From NCBI GenBank assembly GCA_001574975.1, contig KQ965789.1, positions 69,182 through 133,181 on the forward strand: a DNA stretch of 64,000 nucleotides. Reading direction: 5' to 3'. The translations under genes were made by a program, and so were the position numbers. Source of the stretch: Gonapodya prolifera JEL478. Taxonomy: Eukaryota > Monoblepharomycota > Monoblepharidomycetes > Monoblepharidales > Gonapodyaceae. Below, one piece after another: positions 20,519 through 33,300 of this stretch. The notes beneath the pieces are model-generated. The model searched no databases and had not been told where the DNA came from. It saw only the letters and a program-made list of their open reading frames with translations. Each line of letters begins with the position of its first letter. Positions within the stretch are counted from its first letter, which is position 1.

Positions 20519-23500
20519 ATGCCNNNNNNNNNNNNNNNNNNNNNNNNNNNNNNNNNNNNNNNNNNNNNNNNNNNNACGTTCGACCCGGAGTACCCGCCCG
20601 AGTCGGCCAACAGGAACAGAGAGGTCTATGGCAAGTTGAAGCACCAGGGTGTGCTGCTGCCCGGGTCAGGAACCGACTCCACCACGCGTGAGTACGCCGG
20701 ACGTGTCTCCCGCCCGACTGCGCACACCGCGATTGACTCCGCCGGTCTCGGATGACGTTCCTTTTCCGATCCGAATGACATCTTCTCCATCTCCACTTCG
20801 TCAATGGCCAATGACTTCCGCGCCAATTCAATTCGCATGTTGCCCAACTTAGCAATCATCCGGAACGGAATGTACCCAGACGCACTCGTCCGCGGCTGGC
20901 CAGACATCCGCACCCTCTACGACGTCTTCCAGAAGGGCGGCGTGACCATCTGTCCTGTGAGTTTGTTGCCTTTTCTTCGTTTGGGGTTTGGGGGGTTGAG
21001 GTGAAGATGTTCAAGGATATGTGGATCGAGGGTTGATTTCGATGGAATCGAGCTGTCATTTTTCAGAGACGAAAGGAATGAGGACCCGGATTGGTATTCC
21101 ATTGCTCTGCGGTCCTGCCTCCTACTGATGGAGCATGATTCCTAACCCTCTTCTTCCTTCCTCCTGTCTCCTTTCTCCCATCTCCTCTTCTCTTCCCTTC
21201 CCACCTCCACCTCTCCTCACACCCAGAACAACCCCTACCTCGGCCACCGCACCTACACCCTCGTCACCTCTCCAACTGACCCTTCCCAGACCGTCAAGCA
21301 ATGGTCCGGCTACATTTGGCGCACATACCGCCAAACCGCCGACGAAGCCACGCTTATTGGGTCTGCTCTGATCCACCTGCGTGAGAAACTCACTGGGAAG
21401 AGGGGCGGACAGTGGTGCTTTGGGATTTACGCGCAGAATAGGCCAGAGTGGTTGGTGGCGGAGCAGGCGAGTTATGCTTATAATGCGATTACGACGGTGT
21501 TGTGAGTAGAGGAAGGAAGGAGGTGGGGGATGAAGAGGGGGGGGGGGGGGGGGGGAGGGGGGGGGGGGGGGGGGGGGGGGGTGGGGGGGGGGGGGGGGGG
21601 GGGGGGGGGGAGGGGGGGGGGGGGGGGGGGGGAGGAAGAGCTAGCGAGGTAGCGAGGCTGCGAGGCTGTGAGCACTCTGAGAGGGGTGAGGACAACGAGG
21701 TCTAGGAGCGAAGCGCTGACCGAGGAGTCCGGCGAAGGCGAGTTATCACGGAGCGGAACAGTCATCACAGGGTGCTATCGAGCCCTTGATGGGACGGACT
21801 CTCTCATATCCTCATTTCCTCTTCCTTCTTCTCATCCCGTAACAACCGCCTCACCCATCCCAACCCTCCCTCACACCGCAGGTACGACACCCTAGGCCCG
21901 GACGTCGTCGAGTACATTGTGAACCACGCCGAGGCCGAGATCGTGGTGACGAGCGCGGATAAGGTGGCTGGGTTGTTGAAGCTGGCGGGCAAGATGCCAG
22001 TTATGAAGGTGAGGATCCGAGTCCGGTTCGATCGGCGCGTTTGTGGGGCGATGCTTGAGCCCGGCCTCCCACTTACCAACCCCCACTCCTCCTCCTCCCA
22101 CTCCGGTCCCCCCNCCCCGCCTTCCCCCCTCGCCCCCCACCCCGCACCCCCAACTCCAGGCCATCATCTCCATGGACCCTCTCGACGGCACCGCCGGCGC
22201 CGCACTCCGCGGATGGGCGGCCGAGAAGAACGTCGCGCTGCTGGACTGGGCTGAGGCCATTACGTTGGGGAAGGCGAACCGGTGCGTGGTTTTTGTGTGG
22301 TTGGGGGGGTGGGGGGGGATTGTTGTTGTGGTGGTTGTTGTGGCAGTAATGGCTGACGTTGATGGTGGCGACTGTGTCTAGGGCCCCACACACCCCGCCG
22401 TCGGCTCAGGATATTGTGACGATTTGTTACACGTCTGGTGTAAGCCCTGTCGCATCCCATCCTCCTTTCCCCTTCACCTCACTTCACCTCCCACCTCCGC
22501 CCCCTTCCCCGCGCCCCCTCCAACTCGACAGACGACCGGCATGCCCAAAGGCGCGATCCTCACACACGAGAACATCGTCTCGGCTCTGCGCGCGATGGCG
22601 TTGGGCGGGACGGGGTTCACGAAAGATGATGTGTACGTTAGTTACGTGAGTGTTTTGGGTCGCTGGTGTGTCACTCGTGCGTGGCGACGGTTGAGCGAAT
22701 CCTCATCGTGCCTTGTTCCCCCGCGGCGCCAACACCCCCCCCATCCCGTATGACCAGCTTCCACTTGCACACATTGTAAGCATCGCACACCCCATTTCCC
22801 GCGCTTCTGGTCGCTGACGGTGCTTCTTCCCCACACCGTAGTACGAGCGCCAGGTCATTCAGAACGTCGCTCGCGTTGGAGCCAGGATCGGATTCTTCAG
22901 AGGCGATGGTGAGATCCCTGCGGCTCTCTGTTTACCGTGGCCATCATTCTTGACGAACTGATATGTCGCTCCTCGGACCCTTTACCACCAGTCCTCCTCC
23001 TCATCGAAGACCTCCAAGTCCTCCAACCCACCATCTTCTGCTCCGTCCCACGTCTCCTGAACCGCATCTACGACAAGATCATCGCCGGCGCGACAGGGGG
23101 GTCACCTATCCGCGCGGCTCTGTTCCGCACCGCGCTCGAGACCAAGATCCAGAACCTCAAGAACTCGGGAACCCTCACGCACCCGCTGTGGGACCGCCTG
23201 GTGTTCAAGAAGGTCCAGCAGGTCGTTGGTGGCCGTGTCAGACTCATCGCGTCGGGGAGTGCACCAATTAGTCCGGATGTGATGACGTTCTTGAGGGTTG
23301 CATTTGCGTGTGATGTTGTTGAAGGGTGAGTTTAGGGCTGTAGGTCACGGAACCAATGTTGATGTTTGCTAATGTGTACGCTCTTCGACTAGGTACGGAC
23401 AGACCGAGACCTCGGCCATGGGTCACATCACCTGGCCAACGGATATGACGCCGGGGCACCTCGGCCCACCGGGACCGTGCCTGGAGACCAAGCTCATTTC

Positions 23501-24502
23501 AATCCCGGAGATGAACTACAACGTTACGGACAAGGTGAGGTCGTCGAGAGTACATCGAGGGTGACCAACCTTACATAAATTTCTTTGCTCTCTGATCGCG
23601 TGCTCCGCTAAAAGCCCTTCCCCCGTGGAGAAATCGCCATGCGCGGATACAACAACACCAAGGGGTACTGGAAGGACGAGAAGAAGACCCGCGAGCTCTT
23701 CACCGAGGACGGATTCCTCCTGACCGGTGATGTCGGTGTGCTGGATGACCGCGGTCGTGTGTCTATTGTGGATCGGAAGAAGAAGTGAGTTCGGGTCTGT
23801 CCGGTTAGTTATGTGGGTGTGGCTCTGACTGCTTGTGTGCGTTATATCGCGTGCTCAGCATCTTCAAGTTGTCCCAGGGAGAATACGTGGGTCGATAGTG
23901 TGTTTGAATGAAGGTGTTTAGGTAACTGACAGGGTCGCTTGACTGCCGCTAGGTTGCACCCGAGAAAATCGAGCAAACCTACCAGAAGAGCGACTTCGTC
24001 GCCCAGATCTTCGTCCACGGAGACTCTTTGAAGGTGAGTGTTTGAGAACTCGGTCCGTCCACTTCATCCAGAGCCTGATGACTTCGCCGACCTCATCAGA
24101 GCGAGCTCGTCGCCATCGTCGTGCCGGACTTCGAAGTCGTAGTCCCTCTCGCGGCCAAGCGCGGATGGGGTTCTACTCCCGTGGAGATCTCGCGGAACAA
24201 GGCCTTCCGCAAGGCTGTACTGGAGGACATGGACAAGGTCGGCAAGAAGTCCAAGCTGCGCGGGTTCGAGTTCGTCAAGGCCATCCACATCGAGCCTGAG
24301 CTGTTCACGATCGACAACGGCATGTTGACCCCGACCCAGAAGGTGAAGCGCCCCGAGGCGAAGGTCAGTACGTCGTACATTGTTTGTTCTCTGGCTTGAA
24401 ATTTGATTCATTGCTCGTGTTTTTTAGGACAAGTACTCCAAGGAAATTGCCGGTCTGTACGCCGAAATCGACGCCCAACCAAAAGCCCCCTCTAAATTGT
24501 GA
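20519..24502 (+). CDS. Peroxisomal long-chain acyl-CoA synthetase
   Basis: ATP-dependent enzyme that activates fatty acids to acyl-CoA for beta-oxidation. An ATG at 20519 runs into an N gap (20524-20575), so the N-terminus is incomplete. After the gap come TFDPEYPPESANRNREVYGK, MYPDALVRGWPDIRTLYDVF, NNPYLGHRTYTLVTSP, and GGQWCFGIYAQNRPEWLVAE. The AMP-binding P-loop TSGTTGMPKGAILTHENI is assembled across an intron at about 22443-22530. Later motifs are LPLAHIYERQVI, SVPRLLNRIYDKI, RLIASGSAPISPDVMTFLRV, YGQTETSA, DGFLLTGDVG and VDRKKNIFKLSQGEYVAPEK. The protein ends APSKL, a canonical type-1 peroxisomal signal. There are about twelve introns; the one at about 21503-21881 is oversized and holds a G-run. 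It is convergent with the MCC beta gene 133 bp away. It resembles LACS/FAA-type peroxisomal synthetases. Confidence 0.92.
20524..20575. other. Assembly gap (N run)
   Basis: A run of N immediately after the presumed start codon of the acyl-CoA synthetase. The missing bases should encode its first residues, so whether an N-terminal extension exists cannot be judged. Confidence 0.9.
21537..21632 (+). repeat. Long G homopolymer tract in intron
   Basis: Ninety-six bases with only three non-G positions (A at 21556, T at 21582, A at 21611), lying inside the acyl-CoA synthetase intron that starts at the GTGAGT donor near 21502 and ends at the CAG at 21879-21881. On the transcript this is a G-quadruplex-capable tract. 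It may also be a homopolymer mis-assembly. Confidence 0.85.
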
Positions 24503-24635
24503 AGGAGTTGCAAACGTCAACAAGGCACGAAGTTCTCAATTCTCGATTCTTAAAAAGCAGTTGCAGCTGTACACGATAGATAATACACCTTCCAATCTCT
24601 TTGCGATCCATCACACCTCGACTATTATGTAATAT

Positions 24636-26901
24636 TTACATCCTGAACACACCAAACTTGGTTTGCTCTGCAGGCTTGTTCATGGCGATGGACATGGCCA
24701 GTGCGAGGACCTTTCGGGTGTCGGCAGGGTCAATGACGCCGTCGTCCCACAATCTGAATGAACAGAAGTAGTCGGTCAGATACTGGAACTCATTGCACGC
24801 GCAATTAGTCTCACCTGGCACTTGCGTAGTACGGGTGCGCTTCGGACTCATATCGCTCCCGGATAGGCCCCTTGAACTTCTCTTCAGCCTCGACGGCCCA
24901 TTCCTCACCGCGCTTGCTCTTAGCGTCTCGTGTCACTGAAACGGCATACCTCGAATTCAGCACTGACCAAAGCACCGAACGGTGACTTTATACCTTACCT
25001 TGCCCGAGTACACCGGCAGCCTGTTCACCGCCCATGACACCAATCCGACCGTTGGGCCACATCCACATGAACCGTGGTCCGAACGCCCTTCCGCACATGC
25101 CGTAGTTCCCGGCTCCGAACGAGTTGCCAATGATGACAGTGAACTTGGGAACTTTGGCGGTGGACACGGCAGTCACAAGCTTCGCCCCGTGCTTGGCGAT
25201 ACCAGAGGCTTCAGCAGCTTTGCCGACCATGAACCCGGTGATGTTTTGGAGGAAGAGGAGGGGTATATTGCGCTGCGAGCAGAGCTCGATGAAGTGGGCG
25301 CCTTTGACGGCGGCCTCGGAGAAGAGAATACCGTCATTTGCGATGACACCAATGGGCATGCCGTGAATTCGGGCAAAGCCTGATGGCAAACGTCGCGAGT
25401 TAATAAAGCGTTCTCGAGTCCGGTAGCATTATAAGTTTGGAACTTACCACACTTCAACGTCGGGCCGTAAAACTCTTTGAACTCCGTCCATCGACTTCCA
25501 TCAACCAAACGCGCAATAACCTGCTTGACATCAAACCCTCTTCGGCCGTCCCCACCAACAATTCCACCCAGTTCGTTGATGTCGTACAGAGGCTCCACCG
25601 GAGGGGCCAAGGACGTCTCCGATCCCATGGGAATAAAGTGCGAGTGAGCGTTGGGATACGGTGGTCGCCTTCGGTTCAACGAGGCTACGATCCGCCTGGT
25701 TTTCGCAAGAGCGTCCTGGTCCGAGGATGCGAGGTGGTCTGTTACTCCAGAGACTTTGGAGTGAACGTCACCGCCACCAAGTTCTTCGGCTGTGACAATT
25801 TCTCCTGTAGCGGCACGGACAAGGGGAGGACCCCCAAGGAAGATGGTTCCTTGGTTGCGGACAATAACGGCTTCATCGGACATGGCAGGGACGTAAGCAC
25901 CACCAGCTGTGCAAGATCCCAAAACTACGGCGATTTGAGGGATGGACACGGAGGAAAGGTTCGCCTTTCGAAACAGAAATATGTCATGACCCAGATGTTA
26001 AATTAACGTACGAAAGGATGTCCTATAAAGGGAGCTCACCTGGTTGAAGAAGATACGTCCGAAGTGAAGTTTATCCGGGAAAACCTCGCTCTGAAGAGGA
26101 AGGAAGGCACCGCCAGAATCCACAAGGTAGATGCAAGGCAGATTGTTCTCCATCGCAATTTCCTGAGCTCGAACGTGCTTCTTAACCGTTATTGGATAGT
26201 AGGTACCGCCTTTGACGGTGGAGTCTATGTAAACAAGTGGTGTCAAATGTGAGTACTTCAATTTTCCATAATGACTAAAGCTCGGAGCGATAACCTCACC
26301 GTTCGCAACAATCATACAGTCCACACCGCTGACCCTTCCGATACCTGTGATGATCCCTCCTGCAGGAACATCGTCGTACTCGTCGGCTTTCCCGTCTTTC
26401 TTGTAGAGTTTGTGACCTGCCAGTTGCGAAAGCTCCAGAAAAGGTGACCCTGGATCCAGTAATTGAGCTATGCGGTCACGCGGTAGAAGCTTTTTTCGAG
26501 ATAGATGTCGCTTTCGAGCTTCTGGCCCTCCTCCTAGAGAGATTTTCGATATGAGCGCGCGGAGGTCCCCAGTGAGTCCTGCCATCCGGTTTGCCGCGTC
26601 CTAAGAAGAAAAGGAAAGTCTAATGCGGCAACCGGAGTTGCATTCAGAGCGGACTCACCTTGAATTCTGCTGTATCAACGTCCACGGTGTTTTCGATGAT
26701 AAGACCTGCATCCTCGGGGTCCACTGGCGCCAACACCGGGGAATAGAGCGCTTGGACAAACGAAGAACTCGGTTGGTTCAGAGATGGAGATGCCAGCCGA
26801 ACCGGTGCCGCCAGGTGGAATCGTCGAATTGCGGCAACGGACGATGCCGAAGTTCGCGACGGCCACGAGCGCAGAGCAGTGAGGGAACGTGATGCGAGCA
26901 T
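24636..26901 (-). CDS. MCCC2: Methylcrotonoyl-CoA carboxylase beta subunit
   Basis: Carboxyltransferase subunit of the mitochondrial biotin enzyme that carboxylates 3-methylcrotonyl-CoA in leucine breakdown. The start at 26901 gives an Arg/Ser-rich presequence ([20 protein letters not shown]). Mature-enzyme motifs in order: [78 protein letters not shown]-type segment, [81 protein letters not shown]-type segment, [60 protein letters not shown] and [20 protein letters not shown]. It ends TKFGVFRM. The GxCxGGxY-type and FMVG motifs are the carboxyltransferase acyl-CoA sites. About six introns interrupt it. The biotin-carrying alpha subunit is not in this window. Confidence 0.93.
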
Positions 26902-27081
26902 GGGATGAGAAAGGGTTGGAAGGAGTTTGAATCCGAATTCAAGTGTTCGGTTGATGTCTCCCTGTGGTCGGGTGCGTTGGTTGCACGGAACACAGCCGGG
27001 CAGCTTCCCGATTTGACGTCATTTCAAATCACGAGTGCAATGATTACAATGAAGAAAAATAAAGAATAATGGACCCTCTTA

Positions 27082-29086
27082 TTATTTGTTGGTTCGCCCC
27101 TCATGCTGTTCAATTATGTCGCGAGCTGTTGTCGAGCGAATAACAGCCAGACCTTGCAGGAATTCCTCATACGAAGCTGTTTCGGGTTTCTGCGACAGGC
27201 ATTTGTGGGGTCCGGATTGAGTTTATGGTAAGGAAAACTAATACATGTTCCAAACGTACCTTAGCGTCTGCACCATTATCAGTTGAAACGTGCTCCTTCT
27301 TCCGTTCACCCGCCCAGCCACCGAGCATTCCCATGAACGCTTCCATGAACGCGGGCATTTTGTCACACTCAGACGCTTTTCGTCGCTCGATTGCTCCAGG
27401 CAACCAGAATTTCACAGCTTCGATCCGAGCCGAAGAAGTTGGATGGTCGGACAAGTAGGCCGTCTTCTCCAGTCCACCGAGCTCGGAGTTAAAACGCGTC
27501 CAAAGTGTTGGTGCCGCCGATGGGTCTTTTGGTAGAACGTCATCCGGGCGCCCCAGAGGTCGACCGCTTGACATAGAAATAATCCCGCGAATCAGATAAA
27601 AACGTACCATAACACGCAGCCGCAGCTAAATGCAGTCCAATGTAGTCAGCTTCTGCTTCACTGGTTGGTTGGAGAGAAGAACACGAAAGTAGTCAGTTGC
27701 AAAGAAACAAACTCTGTGAAATACGAAGCTATTTGTGGAACCAACATTTGTCGACTGAAAGGTAGACTGACAACTGTGAGAGATAAACGGGATTAGTCAC
27801 AGGCTGTAGCGCTAAAACAAAACGTGCTGACGTACAGTAATGGGAAGCAGCGATTTGAAGCACCAGCCACTCGATTCCGAACACCCAGCAGAGCCCCGCT
27901 GTAAGAATTCGCATCTTGTTAAACGAGAGCTTCTCGCTAGTGTGTCGCGCCACTTGATGGGCTATTTCGTGTCCAAGCACAATCGCCAGCTCGTCAACAC
28001 TTCTTACGATCTCAAATAGGCCAGTGTTTACAAATATTTTGCCTCCAGGTCTAATCAAGGGTAATCGACGAGAGGTTAATAACGAAAATCGTTGTGGTTG
28101 TTGAATCAAAGAGCCACGGTTGGCGAAAAATAGTTGCTAGAGTTTCCAGCGCGTACTCACAAGACAAATGCGTTAGGTTCCGGATTTTCTATAACATGGA
28201 CTTTCCAGTCCAGGTTTGTTAGTCCAGAAACGGGTATGAGCCGCTTCGCCTGGTCAACGATGGGTTATGATCAACCTGGGGTTTTGAGTGTACGCTGAAT
28301 ATCAGACCCACCACGCCTGCAACCATCAACGTGAGAGGGTTCCATTCACTTAGTAGATTGTCTTGGTTGTCAGAAATCAGCTCGTTGTAGAGTACTTCGG
28401 GTGTATGAGTGCGATACGTAAAATTTATGAATACTTCAACGTCGAAAGCATTGACGTGAATGACATTCTTCTCACCACCAGCAAGCCATTGCTCTTCCTG
28501 TGGTGTCACATCCAGAAAGCGAATTCGTCCTGGACAATTTTCGGAATGAAATCAGGGCGACCAATACGTTTTGAACCTTTGAAAACATTTACCCACCAGA
28601 GATTGGTACAGTATCCAAGTGCATGAGGTAGTACCCAGCAGAAAGTGCAAGTACACTGGCGGAAACATAAGTTGCAAATCGTCGCCTCTTCGACCGTCGC
28701 TCTCGCTGTGAAGCAATATTGGTGGTTGAAACAGCAAACAGCTTTCAGAGGTACCAAAGGGTGCCAGCGTGATCTGTCATTACATTATGCTCACGAATGA
28801 CACTTCGTGCTTCCTCCAGAGACGGCTTCGAGGGATTTGGCACGGCTACGGTTGCCTGAAAGCGTTTATGAAGACCCAAACTTCCACGGTGGGAGGAATA
28901 TTCTGGGGATAGACGATATGGTCGTGATATCAAAGTGCCTGGAGTGGAAGAGTTGAGTCCTGGACTTGGTATTGGCGGATCTTTCCGTGATGTAAAAGAC
29001 CGAAACGGAATATGTCTTCGGCCAAGGAGTCCCGAAAGAGTTCCAGCGGATCTCGGGATGTTTTTAAGAATGCCGAGAGGAAGCAT
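27082..29086 (-). CDS. OMA1: OMA1-like mitochondrial metalloendopeptidase (M48)
   Basis: Inner-membrane zinc protease of mitochondrial quality control. The start at 29086 (MLPLGILKNIPRSAGTLSGL, then LGRRHIPFRSFTSRKD) is a typical presequence. A hydrophobic segment near 28320 (VAGVVGLIFSVHS) may be the membrane anchor. The M48 core follows: LIPVSGLTNLDWKVHVIENP, NAFVLPGGKIFVNTGLFEI, the zinc motif VLGHEIAHQVARHTSEK (HExxH at about 27960), a hydrophobic helix, and the third-ligand motif SEAEADYIGLHLAAAACY, where the first Glu should bind zinc. Then come LWTRFNSELGG, DHPTSSARIEAVKFWLPGAI, and, after a last intron, KKPETASYEEFLQGLAVIRS ending GRTNK at 27082. Downstream on the same strand lies MCC beta; upstream, the TatD-type gene ends only 120 bp away. 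Confidence 0.88.
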
Positions 29087-29205
29087 CGTGTCACTTGAGG
29101 CGATCGAAACCCGGGAAGTTGGTGGATGTGTTTGAGAAGTGGAGCCTGGCAAAACTCCAATTGAACGATTTCCCGATCATACAAGCTATTCCGCACCCAT
29201 GTTTA

Positions 29206-30208
29206 TTAGCTATTTGTTCTCGCCAGCCATTTGGTGTCAAGGTCTCTGAATACTTTCCCGGTGTTCTCCAACATCATAACTTCCACCTCCTCCTTCGCAA
29301 CTCCTTTTCGTTTCACCACTTCTTCGAGCGAAATCATTATCTCAGAGGGCTCGTTCTGTGCCCCTGCTACAGCAGCAAGTTCGTCAAAGGAATGGCAGTT
29401 ACCAGTGTTTGATTCTGCGGGGAGCGGACCACAGAGGGTGGTACGGAAAGGAAATAGCCGAGCGATACAGTAGCAAGAGCGTTGGAGCCGTCGAAAGCAT
29501 GCAGAATCGCACGATGCGGAGGGACATTTAGTTCTCTGTTCGGTGGAGAGCAAGTAGTCAAGTGGCTGTCATGGGAATGTGCAGCTTAGCAGTATCACTC
29601 ACCGAGAATCTCAATGGTATACTTACCAGCACTTCGCGAGTGACAGTTGACAGGCAAGTCCGCATCCATTGCACATCGCACAACCCGCCGAAACACTTCT
29701 TTCTGCTCTTCCTTCACCTCAAATTCCCGAGCCTCCACCGTTTCCTTCTTGGCATAGTCCTTCTTCAGCTCCCATACCTGACTCGCCGTGTGTCCAGGAT
29801 GAATTACGTGAGGGGTAAAGTCAAGGCGCACTTCTCCAACTGCGATGAGTTTCTCCTTGTGCTTTTGAATGAATTCTACAGCTGGCGGCACGTCGGAGAG
29901 ACGGGCTGCTCGTTCTCGGGTTGTCGCAACACCTGCAATCTGGTCTTGGAGTCTAGCGACATCATTTCTGACCGCTGACCCAGATATAATCTCTTTCTGA
30001 ACCGGATGCAGTCCTGTGCATGGCCATATTTCCGGATACGACCCAGATTCGGCCAGCAAAGGACCTCTTCACATTCCTCAACCATTTCGGGAACTGTGAC
30101 GATTCCACGCACCCCCACCGCGCGAGCACGTTCCAAAACTGCAGAAAGTTCAGCGCCTGCGAAATTCGGCGGGTACAGATGGGCGTGGACATCGATGAGA
30201 CGATGCAT
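29206..30208 (-). CDS. TatD-family metal-dependent hydrolase, TATDN3-like
   Basis: Amidohydrolase-fold metal-dependent nuclease or phosphoesterase of the TatD family, closest by motif pattern to the TATDN3 branch. The start at 30208 reads MHRLIDVHAHLYPPNFAGAE with the HxH metal motif (HAHL), then VLERARAVGVRGIVTVPEMV. Next are a CxGLHPVQ-type segment near 30010, PAVEFIQKHKEKLIAVGEVR, then LDF (the GEVGLDF box, here with Arg in place of Gly), DADLPVNCHSRSAGKYTIEI, LHAFDGSNALATVSLGYFLS and VPPSVVR, and an LLLETD segment. It ends EEVVKRKGVAKEEVEVMMLE, NTGKVFRDLDTKWLARTNS at 29206. Introns split it into five or six exons. Substrate is unknown. Confidence 0.85.
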
Positions 30209-30386
30209 GCCCAAAAGCGACGACTCCAATATTTGAGTCCAACTAAAACTCTTTCCAATGAAAGAGCTCTGCCCTCTTCTCTCAATAACGATTAATAACG
30301 ATTGAAAATCAGCATACATTGCGCTATTGGTATTGTACTCGTACATTTGAATATACATTGACACGGTAGGTGGACATGCAGCAGGC

Positions 30387-33300
30387 TCATTGACCTTGGA
30401 GGAGGATAGCCGAGCGGTCGAAGTACGTGAATGGAACGAAGCCGGTAGCATTCGTCCGTAAATTCTTGGCATAACACCACCCGTCCGGGAAGACTCGAGA
30501 GACGTAGGCTGAATGATTGTAAAGACGGTTGGTGCTTAGAGGAACTCCAGAAGAACAATCGTGTGATGTAAACTCACCCTCGTCGCCAGCGACAAGTGCC
30601 ATTTCGTCTTGGTTCGAGGGTTCGTGCGTAGTTCTGAAGAGAAGCGAGATAACATTGGTCATCAAATTCGAAAACCCTGTCCGGCAACAACTAAGTTACT
30701 TACGTGGCAACCAGTGTCGAATTGATCGCAACACCATCCTCGGAGCTCGGGTCCCCACCAAGTGCAAGATACGCCGGGCTGATCGCCGACAACGTTGCAC
30801 TTCCCGACGGGGACACAAGGGCTGTGGAATCCAGCAGTGGGCGTCCTCTAAACTCGATCGCCGTCGGGGTCTGTGTTACTGGAGTTTTGAGCGCATCGAT
30901 CACGGCGTTCTGGGCCGCCAGACGATCCACAACGCTCATCCGATCCCCGGCCGCGCCCGCTCCTATTCCACTTCGAGGTCTGGAACCACTGCGACTGTCG
31001 GGTCGGACATCCGTGCGAGACTTTCTCTTTTCGGAACGGCTTTCAGGGCGAGAGTCGGGCCGCTGTTTGGGACGGTCCCGACTCTCCTCCCGAGATTTGC
31101 GCTTCTCTCGGGTGTCGATTTGAGGGGAGCGAGGTGCGGGTCTAAATAACACGGGGAGTGATTCAGTGGGACGGACATCACACATGCTCTGGAGATAACA
31201 TACTCGAGGTCCGCCATTCGAGGGGGTCCAACATTGTACTGGTCGGTCGAGGTTCCTCGAGGCAGGAGCGGAATTTGAGACATCGTGGAGTAATAGCTTG
31301 AAGGGTCGTAACTACCGACATCAGTTTGCCGCTGCTGCAGTGTTAGTTTTGATGTCGCTACTCACCTTCGAGAATCCATAGTAGGCGAATGCGGATGCTC
31401 CAACTCGGCAGACGCACGACTCTTGACGGAGCTGATCGCAAACGGAGAGAAATTCGTCAATCACGGTCTTACGACGTGAATCCTCGCATATACTCACCCT
31501 TTCCTGCTGATGGGAGATGACGGAGGAACGGACCGAAGCTTCTCGTGGAGTCTGGAAGGATCCAATGCCTACATCACACCAAAATCGACCCACATCTTCG
31601 TTCAGAGCGGTGTCCAAACACGATAAGCGTCGTCAGCACTACTCACCGCCATCGGAAAGAACCCAGTCTGGTTCCCCGTCGTGACATTACTCCCCAACGC
31701 CCACCCATCGGGGTACATCTCCTTGACAAACACCTCGTCTCCCTCCCTGATCGAAATCTCGTCCGGGTTCGTCGCGCGGTACCCAGCAATGGCGGCAAGG
31801 ACAATGTTGGGGTACTTGATCTCGCTCTGGTCGACCTTGTCGTCCTTTTGGCCGCTGAGCGCCGCCAGTGCCGCGTTGGGGAGGGAGCTCTGGTTCTTCA
31901 TCACGGCCGACTGGGGCGTGCCGTCTTCGGGGGACCGGAACGGGACGGGGGCGAGGAGGTTTTGGTAGGGGTACTCGGACGAAGGGGGCAGTTGCTTGAA
32001 CCCTGGAATGACAGGCGAGAAGCCGTCGTTCTGGCCAGGGGGGTTCGACCCGCCCCCGGTGTACGCGGGAGCCGGTTTCGCCAGAGAGCCCTTCTTGGAC
32101 CCCTGGCTTCGTGGGAGGCGGTCGTACATGTCGGTTCCGTCGTCGAACTGCTGAGCGTTGCGCGCCCGCCGACGGTACGCCCAGACACTGGCAACGACAA
32201 CGGCAACGAGAGCCACGACTCCACCGACGGCGCTTGCGATGATGGGGATCAAGGGTGGGTCGGTGTTTTGGGTTCCGCCACCACCACCGCTACCGGATTC
32301 ACAAGACGTTGGCAAAATGGAATGGGATGCAGAACGAGATTTCGTAGTTTCACTTACACGTTGTTTGCACCGGCTCCAGCAGACGTGGTTGCTACGCTTT
32401 GTTGGACGGACGCAGGCGACGTTGTTGCGACGGGTGCGGGAGCAGCAGCAGTAGTTGGAGCAACTGAGGGCGCCGAGGATGCGAGGATGGAAGATGAGGG
32501 AGCTGAGGTGAAGGGATGGATCGTAAGCGAGCGACAGACGGCGGTGGATGCGAGGGTGAGAGACCCACCAGGTATAGTGGTCGTGGAGACGGCGACTGGT
32601 ACAGATATGTGGTAAGAATTTTCATTTTTGCGTGAGCAGTGAAGTATGGGTACTGACCGCAAGTGGTTCCTTGGAGGGTGTATCCCGAAAGACATTCTAG
32701 GTGACTCGGAAAGTTCAACCACTACATTCCTTCGGGATGAGTCCACGGGGACACTCACGAATCTTGCAGGTTCCGTTGGAGCAGAATCCCACCCCTGTTC
32801 CCGTGTTTCCTGTGCAATTGGGCCCGCAACCTCCGCTAGTTATGGATTTGCATCGATGATTGAATCATAAATCTGTGGAGGAATCGAAATCACGCGGTCG
32901 CGTACCAGAATGTACCGCACTGTCCACAGTTGTCGTAGTCCGAGAGGAAGCTAGTTGTGGTGTCGCGGAGGTGTCAGGCAAAGTGGAACGTAGCGAACGG
33001 TCAGATGTGCAACACTCACTTTGCACAAACGCCATTACACGAATTCGCACATCCGATGCAAGCACCCGCCGTCACGTTGGAACATGTTGCACCTTCAGAG
33101 CACCTGTCAAGTCGTTCGAAGCGTCAACAGTGTTCTTTCATTTTTCCACTCCACAATCATGGTGAATGGCAAGCCCACACACCATCCACTCGTAGCGGTA
33201 CAGCAGATGGCCTGCTGCGGGATACATCCGTTTACGCCCCAGACACAGGCCTTGAGCTGGGGGATTCCGCATGTCCCAGATTGGCGGCGGTGAACGGTGG

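Noticed and set aside
21478-21768. Proline-rich open frame on the minus strand
   Set aside because: It is simply the complement of the G tract in the acyl-CoA synthetase intron.
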